A stretch of 64,000 nucleotides of DNA, from the NCBI RefSeq assembly GCF_022394535.1, contig NZ_CP089414.1, forward strand, positions 4,340,001 through 4,404,000, written 5' to 3'. The notes under the pieces are model-generated. The model was not told the DNA's origin, searched no databases, and was given only the letters and a program-made list of their open reading frames with translations. A program made the position numbers and the translations under genes. Shown here one piece after another: positions 26,248 through 34,798 of this stretch (positions within the stretch are counted from its first letter, which is position 1; every line of letters begins with the position of its first letter). This stretch comes from Dyella terrae. Lineage in GTDB: Bacteria > Pseudomonadota > Gammaproteobacteria > Xanthomonadales > Rhodanobacteraceae.

Positions 26248-27578
26248 GGATCTGGTGGTGCTGCCTGTTGTGGCTGGTCGTGGCCATCGCTCATGCCGAT
26301 GCGTTGCCTCCATCGATGCCACCCATCCAGGTGCGTGTGCATCAGGAGCCGCCTGGCTCGCTGATGCAGGGCGAGACCACGCGCATCGTGGTGGATCTGC
26401 TCACCCCCGATTTTTTTACCGACGCGCCGGTATTACCCGAGTTGCACATAGACGGCGCCTATTTGTCGCTTTCGGACGAAACCCCCGGGCATCTGGTGGA
26501 GACGATCAACGGGCAGACCTGGTCCGGTGTATCGCGCACTTACCTCATCACCCCGTTGATGTCTGGGGCGATGGAAATCCCCTCGTTCGAGATCACCGCC
26601 CATATCGGCGCGCAGCGCACCCCAGTCGCAGTACAGACCCAGCCGCTCGCATTGCAGGTACGCGCGCTGGTTTTGCCGGTGGGCGTGACGGAAGCGCTGA
26701 TCGCCGGCTCGGTGAAGGTCACGCAGACGGTAACGCCGCAGGACGGAAGTCTGCACGTGGGCGACACGGTGACGCGGCGCGTGGAGATATCCGCGGAGGG
26801 CGCTCCCGCGATGATGTTGCCTCCCACCGCTTTCGCGCCGGTGAATGGTCTCACCCTGTATGCCGCATCGCCGGTCACGCGAGATGCTGTCGATAATCAC
26901 GGCGGTTTTGTCGGTGGCAGTCGCGTGGATACCGCCAGTTACGTCATCGACCATCGCGGCCGTTACACGTTACCGCCGGTGTCGGTGCGCTGGATGGATA
27001 GCCGTACGCGCGAATGGCGCGAAACCACAGCCCCAGCGGTCCATTTCCACGCATGGTGGGGAGGCACCGATAAGCCGCGTTTTGCCCTGCCGAAAGGCGG
27101 CTTCATGCCCAGGCTGATCGGGTGGTTGTCGAGTGATGAGGGTCTTGGTGTCCTCTTGCTGGCCGTGTTGGCATGGTTTGGCTGGCGGTTCCGTGATGCA
27201 TGGCAAGCTCGCTGGGCTCAATGGAAGGCATGGCGATATCGACGCCGACATTCAGAGGCCGCAGCGTTCCGCGCTGTTTCCCGACAGCGCCACACGACCT
27301 CAGCCGTGGCGCTGGCTGGAGCCGTCGACGCATGGGTTCGGCGCGCTGCGGATGATGGTGGGCCGAGCAGTGTGACGGCCTGGGCCGCTCGTTACGGCGA
27401 TGCATCCCTGCAAGCGCATTGGAATGCATTGCAGGATGCGCTTTACGGGCAGAGCGCTTCGACATGGTCGGCCCCGGGTCTCATCGACGGGCTCGCGTTG
27501 GCACGGCGGCATTGGAAACACAGACAGCGATGGTGGCAGCGCCGGCCCGCATTGCCGCCACTAAACCCGACGTCTTGA
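26244..27578 (+). CDS. BatD-type oxygen-tolerance protein
   Basis: 444 residues from ATG 26244 (ATGA overlap with the previous stop); an in-frame extension upstream to 26124 would overlap batB/C and is rejected. Signal peptide (WWCCLLWLVVAIAHA), long beta-rich periplasmic region containing LMQGETTRIVVDLL and DGSLHVGDTVTRRVEI repeats, a membrane helix near 300-315 and a basic cytosolic tail. Order and form match BatD, last gene of the Bat operon. Confidence 0.85.
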   Translation: MRIWWCCLLWLVVAIAHADALPPSMPPIQVRVHQEPPGSLMQGETTRIVVDLLTPDFFTDAPVLPELHIDGAYLSLSDETPGHLVETINGQTWSGVSRTYLITPLMSGAMEIPSFEITAHIGAQRTPVAVQTQPLALQVRALVLPVGVTEALIAGSVKVTQTVTPQDGSLHVGDTVTRRVEISAEGAPAMMLPPTAFAPVNGLTLYAASPVTRDAVDNHGGFVGGSRVDTASYVIDHRGRYTLPPVSVRWMDSRTREWRETTAPAVHFHAWWGGTDKPRFALPKGGFMPRLIGWLSSDEGLGVLLLAVLAWFGWRFRDAWQARWAQWKAWRYRRRHSEAAAFRAVSRQRHTTSAVALAGAVDAWVRRAADDGGPSSVTAWAARYGDASLQAHWNALQDALYGQSASTWSAPGLIDGLALARRHWKHRQRWWQRRPALPPLNPTS

Positions 27579-27702
27579 TCGACAGCATCGCATTCACGGC
27601 TTCATCGCGCGCGCCGGCTACCATGCCCGCGCGCGACGGTGGAAAACAGCATCCCAGGAAGGGATGCACGACATTCATACCGTAGGTATCGGAGAGAGCA
27701 GG

Positions 27703-30171
27703 ATGGGGCGTTCCAGGAAGAGCCACGGCAAGCGCTCAGGTAAGGCAGCGGCTGCGCCATCAGCGCCCGCTGCCGCAGCGACGGCATCCGTGGCTCAGCG
27801 ACGGCATGTGTGGTGGTTGCCGTTGGGTGTGGCCGTGCTGGTGCTTGTCCTGCTCGGTATCTGGTGGTCGCGTGTGCCTGCGCCGGGTGTGGCGACCACG
27901 CCGGTGGCTACGGTTACTTCGTCTTCCGCGCAGCCAACTGCCGCCTTGCCACCTTCGCACTACGTGGGCGCGCAGACATGTGCTGCATGCCACGCCAAGG
28001 AAACGCAGGCGTGGCAATCATCGCATCATGCATTGGCCATGCAGGTGGCCGATGACAAGACTGTCGCGGGTCATTTCGATGGCGCGCTGAAGCAGGACGG
28101 CTCCGTCGCAAGCTTCTTCAAGCGCGACCATGCGTATTTCGTCAAGACCGATGGGCCGGATGGCAAGCCTGGCGAGTTCGAAGTGAAGTACACCTTTGGT
28201 GTCTATCCACTCCAGCAGTATCTGGTTGCCTTTCCCGACGGCCGGCTGCGGACCTTGCGCGCGGCATGGGATGCACGTCCCGCTGCCGAAGGTGGCCAGC
28301 ACTGGTTCAATCTCTATCCCGGCGAACGTATCGACGTGCACGACACCCTGCACTGGACGCGCTTGAACCAGAACTGGAACTACATGTGCGCCGACTGCCA
28401 CTCCACGAACGTGCAACGCAACTACGACCTGGCCAGCAACACCTTCAAAACGAGCTGGAGTGAGATCAACGTGGCCTGCGAGGCATGCCATGGCCCGGGC
28501 TCGCGCCATCTTGAGTGGTCGAAGGCCACCGACGAGAAGAGGCGCGCCGATCCGTCGATGGGTTTGGGCATTGCGCTGGACGAACGCAAGGACACGCACT
28601 GGATTCCCAACCCAACGACCGGCAACCCGGTGCGCAGCACGCCGCTGGCATCGCATCGCGAAGTGGAAACCTGCGCGGTCTGCCACTCACGCCGCAGCAT
28701 TATCGCCAAGGACACGGCACCCACCGGTCGGTTGATGGATACGCACGATCCGGTGCTACTCACCGAAGGGCGCTATCACTCGGATGGCCAACAGCTTGAC
28801 GAGGTTTACGTGTATGCCTCGTTCCTGCAGAGCCGCATGTACGCCAAGGGTGTGACCTGCAGCGATTGCCACGATCCGCATACAGGCAAGACACGGGCCC
28901 AGGGCAATGCGCTGTGCGAGAGCTGCCACACGCCCGCTGTCTACGACACGGCAGCTCACCATATGCACAAGGAGGGCAGTGCGGGGTCGCAGTGCGTGGC
29001 GTGCCATATGCCATCGAAAAACTACATGGTCATCAATGCACGGCCGGATCACTCCATCCGTGTTCCGCGCCCTGACCTCACGGTGCAGTACGGTGTGCCC
29101 AACGCCTGTGCGAACTGCCATGCCGACAAAGGTGCCCAGTGGGCGGCAGATGCGATTGCGAAAGCACACGGCCCCGAACGCAAGGGCTATCAGCATTTCG
29201 TTGAAGCACTCGATGCCGCGCGCCGTGGCAAGCCAGGGGCGGCATCACTTCTGACCACGTTGGCCGGTGATGCCAGCTCGCCGACCATCGCACGCGCTAC
29301 GGCGGTCGACGAACTTCGCCACTACGCCAGTCCCGATGCGTTGCCCGCCATCCAGACGGCGCTGGGTGATGCTGATGCGCTTATGCGCGCGGCTGCGCTG
29401 GATGCGCTGCTGGCGTTCCCAACCGACGTACGTGGACCACTGGCGGCATCGTTGGCTGACGACCCGGTGCTGGATGTACGCGTCAAAGCCGGGCGTGCGC
29501 TGGCCGGTGTGCCCGATGCGCAACTCGACGCGAACCAGCGCACGGCACGTGACCGGGCGTTCGCTACGTATCGACAGGCACAGGACGCCATTGCCGATCG
29601 CCCGGAATCGCATTTTGACCTGGGCTTGGTCTATGTCGAGCGCGGCGACGCCGCGGCGGCGGAACAGGCCTTCCGGCAGGCGTTGAAGCTGCAGCCGGAT
29701 TTCGTACCGGCCTATGTGAATCTGTCTGACATGTATCGCGCCATGGGACGGGAAGAGGACGCCGAAAAGATCGTCGACGAAGGGCTGAAGGTAGTGCCGG
29801 GTAACGCCAACCTGCTGCATGCCAAGGGGCTTGCGCTGATTCGACAGAAGCAGCCGAAGGAGGCACTGATCTGGCTGGAGCGTGCGCATCGTGCCGAGCC
29901 CTCCAACGCGCGCTTTGCCTATGTGTATGGCGTAGCGCTTGATTCGGCGGGGCAGGGCGAGCAAGCGCGCAAGCTGTGGGAGGAAAGCCTGCGTACGTCG
30001 CCGTACGATCCTTCGTTGCTTTTCGCCCTGGCCGGGGCGGAGCGTGACGCCGGCAACAAGGACAAGGCACGCGAATACGCCGAGCGGCTGGTGGCGGTGG
30101 CGCCGCGTTCCCGCGAGGCGCACGAACTGCTGCAAAGCCTCGGGGGCGACAACATGCCGGCCTTCCATTGA
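27703..30171 (+). CDS. Octaheme c-type cytochrome with C-terminal TPR repeats
   Basis: 822 residues from ATG 27703 (GGAGAG ribosome site; ATG 27664 is an alternative). One membrane anchor near residues 35-52 follows a basic N-terminus. Eight CxxCH heme motifs occur in the first 490 residues (CAACH, CADCH, CEACH, CAVCH, CSDCH, CESCH, CVACH, CANCH), as in the cytochrome c554/NrfA-like superfamily. A HEAT-like stretch (about 520-620) and at least four TPR units (SHFDLGLVYVERGDAAAAEQAF) complete it. It is membrane-anchored and periplasmic, and needs the Ccm system. The absence of a neighbouring partner reductase leaves its electron donor and acceptor open. It follows the Bat operon by 124 bases. 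Confidence 0.85.
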   Translation: MGRSRKSHGKRSGKAAAAPSAPAAAATASVAQRRHVWWLPLGVAVLVLVLLGIWWSRVPAPGVATTPVATVTSSSAQPTAALPPSHYVGAQTCAACHAKETQAWQSSHHALAMQVADDKTVAGHFDGALKQDGSVASFFKRDHAYFVKTDGPDGKPGEFEVKYTFGVYPLQQYLVAFPDGRLRTLRAAWDARPAAEGGQHWFNLYPGERIDVHDTLHWTRLNQNWNYMCADCHSTNVQRNYDLASNTFKTSWSEINVACEACHGPGSRHLEWSKATDEKRRADPSMGLGIALDERKDTHWIPNPTTGNPVRSTPLASHREVETCAVCHSRRSIIAKDTAPTGRLMDTHDPVLLTEGRYHSDGQQLDEVYVYASFLQSRMYAKGVTCSDCHDPHTGKTRAQGNALCESCHTPAVYDTAAHHMHKEGSAGSQCVACHMPSKNYMVINARPDHSIRVPRPDLTVQYGVPNACANCHADKGAQWAADAIAKAHGPERKGYQHFVEALDAARRGKPGAASLLTTLAGDASSPTIARATAVDELRHYASPDALPAIQTALGDADALMRAAALDALLAFPTDVRGPLAASLADDPVLDVRVKAGRALAGVPDAQLDANQRTARDRAFATYRQAQDAIADRPESHFDLGLVYVERGDAAAAEQAFRQALKLQPDFVPAYVNLSDMYRAMGREEDAEKIVDEGLKVVPGNANLLHAKGLALIRQKQPKEALIWLERAHRAEPSNARFAYVYGVALDSAGQGEQARKLWEESLRTSPYDPSLLFALAGAERDAGNKDKAREYAERLVAVAPRSREAHELLQSLGGDNMPAFH

Positions 30172-30246
30172 AGGTCTTCAGGCCGGCCGGGCAGCGCCAC
30201 CAAGATGGACGTTGCAGGGCAAGCGTTGCAGCACACACTTGGCCAG

Positions 30247-30275
30247 CCCTGACGCGAGGGTATATCGCGTCAGGG
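30247..30275. terminator. Bidirectional hairpin between convergent genes
   Basis: A perfect 11-base-pair stem CCCTGACGCGA / TCGCGTCAGGG with a seven-base loop lies between the convergent cytochrome and DoxX genes. There is no T run, so factor-independent termination is uncertain. Confidence 0.5.
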
Positions 30276-30290
30276 AAGCACACGGCGGGG

Positions 30291-30704
30291 TCAACGTCGG
30301 TCGAGCGAGTATTTGCCCGGGCCGGCAATGCATAGCAATAGCAGCCCGCCAGCGATACTCATGTTCTTGTAGAAATTGATCATGGCGCCGATGCGCTCGG
30401 GATCGACCAGGTTCCAGAACTGGTGACCGATCACCGCCGCCGCAATGGTGTAGAGCCCCAGCACGATCGCCAGCGGACGCGTGTAGAAACCCACGGCGAT
30501 GGCAATGCCGACGAAGAACTCCATGATTACCGCGATGGCCGCTGTCACCGCCGGCATCGGGACGCCGACGGAGCCCATATAGGCGACCGTATCCGAAAAG
30601 CCGATGAGCTTGCTCCAGCCGAAGATGACGAAAAGGATCATCAGCAGAAGGCGGGCGAGTAGCAGCATGCCGTCTCTGCTGCCTGCCAGTAACGTATATC
30701 GCAT
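30291..30704 (-). CDS. DoxX-family membrane protein
   Basis: 137 residues with four hydrophobic helices. LLLARLLLMILFVIFGWSKL and the following GFYTRPLAIVLGLY are DoxX-family signatures. Family members are inner-membrane proteins linked to redox or thiol stress complexes, but this one has no clear partner; the next gene on the strand is an SDR 126 bases upstream. The function remains unassigned. Confidence 0.85.
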   Translation of the reverse strand: MRYTLLAGSRDGMLLLARLLLMILFVIFGWSKLIGFSDTVAYMGSVGVPMPAVTAAIAVIMEFFVGIAIAVGFYTRPLAIVLGLYTIAAAVIGHQFWNLVDPERIGAMINFYKNMSIAGGLLLLCIAGPGKYSLDRR

Positions 30705-30830
30705 GGCGGTTCTCCCATGACTCTACGCAAGGCATGCGGGGCATGCCCACATGCGCCGCGCCGCCCATGCGGCACGGTCATGGACACTATATGCCTGCGC
30801 GCGACGGATGGCGCAGCCGGCTTTGACAGA

Positions 30831-31643
30831 TCAGGCGTCTTCGGGGATATCGCTCTTGTAGCGGTCGGCGGCCACGCTACGCGAGAGTTCGGGCAGCATG
30901 CGCCGACGTGCCTCTTCGAAGCGCTTCCATTCCACGCTGTCGACCAGGGAGGGAATGGTGACTACCTCGCCCTGGTCATAGCCGGCCAAAGCCGCATCCA
31001 CCAGTTCGTTCACTTCCATGATCATGCGCGGCGGAAACGACTCGAGTCCGCCAGCGACATTCCAGGTCGCTGTGCGCGTGACGCCCGGCAACACGCATTG
31101 CACGCGAATGCCGTGGTGGGCAACTTCCTCATGCAAGGTAAGGGTATAGGTCAGCACGTAGCTCTTGCTGGCGGCATAGGCACCGACGGAAAGCTCCGGC
31201 GCCAGCGCCAGTATCGAACCGACGTTGATGATGCTGCCCCTGCCGCGCGCGACAAGGCGGGGCAACAGTGCGGCCACCAGCCGTGATGGTGCGGTGACGT
31301 TGAGTTCGATCATCGCTGCCACCGCGTCCGGCGACGCCTGGGCCAGGGCTGGCCCCGCCTCTACCCCAGCGTTGTTCACCAGGATGCCGATGGTGTGGTC
31401 GGTGCGCAGGCGCTCTTCCACCCGTTGGCGTTCGGCTGGCGATGTCAGATCTGCTGGAAGCACCTCTGCTTTCACGTGATATTCACGCGAAAGTCGTTGG
31501 GCCAGCGCTTCGAGCTGTTGTTGGTTGCGGGCTACCAGCACCACGGGATGGCCGCGCTGCGCGAAACGGTCGGCGTAAGCCGCGCCGATGCCGGCGGAAG
31601 CGCCGGTGATCATGACGGTATCGGGTTGCTCCACCACGGCCAT
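30831..31643 (-). CDS. Short-chain dehydrogenase/reductase
   Basis: 270 residues with a classical SDR Rossmann fold: cofactor loop TGASAGIG, NNAG, catalytic Ser in INVGSILAL, and Tyr/Lys in AYAASKSYV. The basic residue after the loop (VARNQQQLEAL) suggests NADPH preference. The substrate is unknown. It is cytosolic and lies upstream of doxX on the same strand. Confidence 0.88.
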   Translation of the reverse strand: MAVVEQPDTVMITGASAGIGAAYADRFAQRGHPVVLVARNQQQLEALAQRLSREYHVKAEVLPADLTSPAERQRVEERLRTDHTIGILVNNAGVEAGPALAQASPDAVAAMIELNVTAPSRLVAALLPRLVARGRGSIINVGSILALAPELSVGAYAASKSYVLTYTLTLHEEVAHHGIRVQCVLPGVTRTATWNVAGGLESFPPRMIMEVNELVDAALAGYDQGEVVTIPSLVDSVEWKRFEEARRRMLPELSRSVAADRYKSDIPEDA

Positions 31644-31913
31644 GCAGGTGTCTCCGAAAGAGGGGAAGTCGCTTGAGGGAAGCGTTGCCGCTCAAGCTTG
31701 CGCTTGACCGCACACCCTGTCACCTCTCCGGGGGAAGGATGTTTTCCCGGTAGAACTACGTAGCGTCTTTGCGTGGTTTTTCGCTCGTGGCGCGCGGCCT
31801 ACTGGTCGAACATGGTCGAGTGAGGGATGCCCCATCGCGCTGGCCTGGCGTGGGGCCTGCCCTCCCGCATAGAACCCGGCATCGGGCGAACGATACTCAA
31901 AGGAGAAACCATC

Positions 31914-32540
31914 ATGAAGAAGTTCCAGCGTTCCACCCGTTGCCTGCTCGGTGCGGCGATCGCCCTCTCGGCGCCGATGTTCGCGTGGGCACAGCAGGCC
32001 ACCACGGAGGCCCCCGTTAACTCGACCGTGCATGAGTTAGCCCGCGAGGACAAGATGATCACCGCAACCGTGGTGCACGTGGACCAGGCAGAACGCTTCG
32101 TTACGTTGAAGGGTCCCAAAGGCAAGGAAGTCACCATCCAGGCAGGCCCCGAAGTGAAGAACTTCGACCAGTTGAAAGCTGGCGACCACGTGACCGCGCA
32201 CTATCAGTCGGCCGTCGCCGTACAGATCATGCCGGCCGGTAGCGCCAAGCGGGATGTAACGTATGAGGCCGGTCAGGCGACTGCCCCGCAGGGCAGTGCG
32301 CCTGGCGTCAAGGAAGGACAGGCCGTCACGGTGACGAGCAAGCTCACGGCGATCGACCTGAAAAACCACACGGTGACCCTGAAGGGACCGGATGGCAACG
32401 AGCGCACCATCGAAGTGAAGGATCCCGATCGTCAAGCAGCGATGAGCAGCTTGAAGGTGGGCGACATGGTGGTCGCAACGTATGTCGAGGCGTTGGCAGT
32501 GACGGTGACGCCGAAGGCCAAGGCGGGCGCATCAAAGTAA
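31914..32540 (+). CDS. Exported hypothetical protein with two copies of a beta-rich module
   Basis: 208 residues from ATG 31914 (AAAGGAG upstream). A signal peptide ends near AWAQ. Two similar units follow: residues about 45-105 (VVHVDQAERFVTLKGPKGKE, LKAGDHVTAHY) and about 145-200 (LTAIDLKNHTVTLKGPDGNE, LKVGDMVVATY). Each looks like a small beta-barrel of OB or similar type; related proteins are usually annotated only as hypothetical exported proteins. It is followed by a strong terminator. No function can be assigned. Confidence 0.75.
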   Translation: MKKFQRSTRCLLGAAIALSAPMFAWAQQATTEAPVNSTVHELAREDKMITATVVHVDQAERFVTLKGPKGKEVTIQAGPEVKNFDQLKAGDHVTAHYQSAVAVQIMPAGSAKRDVTYEAGQATAPQGSAPGVKEGQAVTVTSKLTAIDLKNHTVTLKGPDGNERTIEVKDPDRQAAMSSLKVGDMVVATYVEALAVTVTPKAKAGASK

Positions 32541-32544
32541 GCTA

Positions 32545-32577
32545 AAGAAAAGGGCCGCGATGCGGCCCTTTTCTTTC
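32545..32577. terminator. Strong bidirectional terminator
   Basis: A 15-base-pair stem (arms 32545-32559 and 32563-32577, core AAGGGCCGC/GCGGCCCTT) with a three-base loop and A/T flanks on both sides lies between the convergent genes ending at 32540 and 32595. Confidence 0.85.
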
Positions 32578-32594
32578 AACGGTGTAATCGCCTT

Positions 32595-33806
32595 TTACGG
32601 AACGCCGCCGTCCCGGATCAAGGCCATCACTTCGTAGCATGCGCCCATGGTGTGGTAGTCGGTTTTGCCGGCAGGGCTCTTCTCGTCGTCGACCTTACGG
32701 TTGTCGCGCGTGAGGATGCGAAACCACGCACCATACTTGTGATCGACGAAGTGTTCCCACGAATACGCCCACAACTTGCCGTACCACGCGTCGTACTCGG
32801 GCAGCCCGGTACGGGCATGCAGCAGGGCGGCGGCGGCTAATGACTCGGCCTGCACCCAGAAATACTTGTCGTCGTCGCACACCGTGCCGTCGGGGGCGAA
32901 GCCGTAGGCCATGCCGCCAAATTCGCTGTCCCACGAGCGCGCAAGCGCGGTATCGAACAGGTGCTTGGCGGTCGGCACCAGCCAGTTCTCTTCACGGCCG
33001 CGTTCAAGCAGCAGCGGCTCCATGATCAGCAACAACTTGGCCCACTCGGTCTGGTGGCCGGGCTGGAAGCCCCACGGGCGGAACAGGTGCTTGGGATTGT
33101 CGAGGTTGTACTTCCAGTCGACATTCCAGTTCACGTCGTAGTGTTCCCACACCAGGCCGTCGGCCTTGGCGGCTTGCCGGCGCGTCATGTGGTCGGCCAG
33201 TTGCAGGGCACGTTCGAGGTAGCGCGGCTCGTCGCTGGCCTGGTATGCGGCGAGCATTGCCTCGCACATGTGCATGTTGGCGTTTTGGCCGCGGTAATCG
33301 GTGAACTGCCACTGGTCGTTGGCCTCGTCGCGATACAAGCCGGCCTCGGCATCCCAGTAGCGCAGTTCCAGCAGGTTCCAGGTTTCGTCCATCCACGCAC
33401 TGGCTTCGCGCACGCCGGCCTTCAGGGCGGTGGAATAGGCGAGCAGCACAAAGGCCACGCCATACGCGTGGTACATGGTGTCCTCGGGCTTGCCATCACG
33501 GATGGTCCAGGCATAGCCGCCGGTGCCCGGGTTGCGATGTACGTCGCGCAGATAGCGCAGACCGTGATGCACGGCATCGAGGTATTCGGGGTTGCCGAAT
33601 TCCATGTGCGCCATTGCATAGTTGAAGACGAAGCGCGTGCTGCTTACCAGGTGACGATGGCTGCGGTCGTAGATCGTGCCGTCGTCTTTGTAGTAGTGGA
33701 AGAAGCCGCCGGCCGGATCGATCGCGTGCGGATGATAAAAGGCCATGGTCTGCGCGATGTGTTCGCGCAGGAACGCCTCGCTGCGGAAATCAGGCGTCGT
33801 GGTCAT
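32595..33806 (-). CDS. AGE-family sugar epimerase/isomerase, likely mannose isomerase
   Basis: 403 residues from ATG 33804-33806, which overlaps the kinase stop by four bases; a longer frame to 34139 only shadows the kinase gene. It has the (alpha/alpha)6-barrel features of N-acylglucosamine 2-epimerase family: RHLVSSTRFVFNYAMAH, GGYAWTI, NANMHMCEAMLAAY, RPWGFQPGHQTEWAKLLL. The catalytic His pair is in the last motif and KTDYHTMGACYE. With a fructokinase and GH92 mannosidase nearby, mannose-to-fructose isomerisation is more likely than N-acetylglucosamine epimerisation. It is cytosolic. Confidence 0.83.
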   Translation of the reverse strand: MTTTPDFRSEAFLREHIAQTMAFYHPHAIDPAGGFFHYYKDDGTIYDRSHRHLVSSTRFVFNYAMAHMEFGNPEYLDAVHHGLRYLRDVHRNPGTGGYAWTIRDGKPEDTMYHAYGVAFVLLAYSTALKAGVREASAWMDETWNLLELRYWDAEAGLYRDEANDQWQFTDYRGQNANMHMCEAMLAAYQASDEPRYLERALQLADHMTRRQAAKADGLVWEHYDVNWNVDWKYNLDNPKHLFRPWGFQPGHQTEWAKLLLIMEPLLLERGREENWLVPTAKHLFDTALARSWDSEFGGMAYGFAPDGTVCDDDKYFWVQAESLAAAALLHARTGLPEYDAWYGKLWAYSWEHFVDHKYGAWFRILTRDNRKVDDEKSPAGKTDYHTMGACYEVMALIRDGGVP

Positions 33807-34780
33807 GCGTAGGTCTCCATGAAGCTCAGCACTTCGGCCTCGTCGGGAATGGCCGAGAACGAACCCTGACGCGTCACGGTGAGTGCGCCGCAAGCCGATG
33901 CAAAGCGCAGGGCTGCATGCAAGCGGGGCAGTTCGGTGATGAGGTGGTCGATGCGGTCGTCGGTATGGGCGAGCGTGGCGAGCTGGTACAGCAGGCCACC
34001 CACGAAAGCGTCGCCGGCGGCGGTCGTATCCACGGCAGGCACGGTGTACACCGGCAGCTCGCCTTCCACGTCTGGATGGAACCAGCGCAGCGGGTTTGCA
34101 CCGTCGGTGATGATGACCAGACGCGTGCGTCCCTCCCACAGCTTCTGCAGTGCCGCCTCTTCACCATCGACGGCCAGCCACGCGAACTCTTCGGCGCTTA
34201 GCTTCACCACGTCGGCCAGTTGCAACGCCGGCCAGATCAACGGGCGCGGTTCCACATCGCGCGGCCACAGGGCCGGGCGCAGGTTGAGGTCGAAGCTGAC
34301 CAGCGCACCGGCGGCGTGCGCGCGACGCATGCCCTCGCGGGTGGTTTCGGCCAGCGCGGGGTCGGTCATGCTGTTGGAGCAGACGTGGAACACCGCGGTG
34401 CCGTCGAAACTTTCCGCATGGAAATGTATCGGGCGGAACAGCAGGTCGGCCGACGGCGGGCGATAGAAGCTGAAGCTGCGTTCGCCACTCGCGTCCAGCG
34501 ACACGAAGGCCAGCGCGGTGTTCGCTTCATCAGTGCGGGCAACGCCGTTCGTGTTCACCCCGGCGCGGTGCAGGCTGTCCAGCAGGAAATCGCCGAACAT
34601 GTCCTTGCCAAGCATGCCGGCGAACGCGGCATCGCCACCGAAACGCGCGACGGCGACGGCAACGTTCGCGGGCGCGCCGCCGGCGTAGGGAACGAAACTG
34701 CGTGGAAAGCCGGCTTCATCGCCGCCTTCGCTATGGAAATCGATCAGGGCTTCACCGAAGCAGAGGATGGTGCGTGACAT
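33803..34780 (-). CDS. PfkB-family carbohydrate kinase, likely fructokinase
   Basis: 325 residues of ribokinase fold. N-terminal CFGEALIDFH and YAGGAPANVAVAVARFGG bind sugar; DTTAAGDAFVGGLLYQL is the ATP/anion-hole motif with the catalytic Asp. It overlaps the isomerase gene by four bases and follows the transporter gene by 18 bases, one operon. It would convert fructose (from mannose) to fructose-6-phosphate in the cytosol. Confidence 0.88.
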   Translation of the reverse strand: MSRTILCFGEALIDFHSEGGDEAGFPRSFVPYAGGAPANVAVAVARFGGDAAFAGMLGKDMFGDFLLDSLHRAGVNTNGVARTDEANTALAFVSLDASGERSFSFYRPPSADLLFRPIHFHAESFDGTAVFHVCSNSMTDPALAETTREGMRRAHAAGALVSFDLNLRPALWPRDVEPRPLIWPALQLADVVKLSAEEFAWLAVDGEEAALQKLWEGRTRLVIITDGANPLRWFHPDVEGELPVYTVPAVDTTAAGDAFVGGLLYQLATLAHTDDRIDHLITELPRLHAALRFASACGALTVTRQGSFSAIPDEAEVLSFMETYA

Positions 34781-34798
34781 CAGCGTTTGCGACTCAAC

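Noticed and set aside
33807..34139. N-terminal extension of the AGE-family protein
   Set aside because: Reads the kinase gene out of frame; the ATG at 33804-33806 forms a four-base overlap typical of operons.
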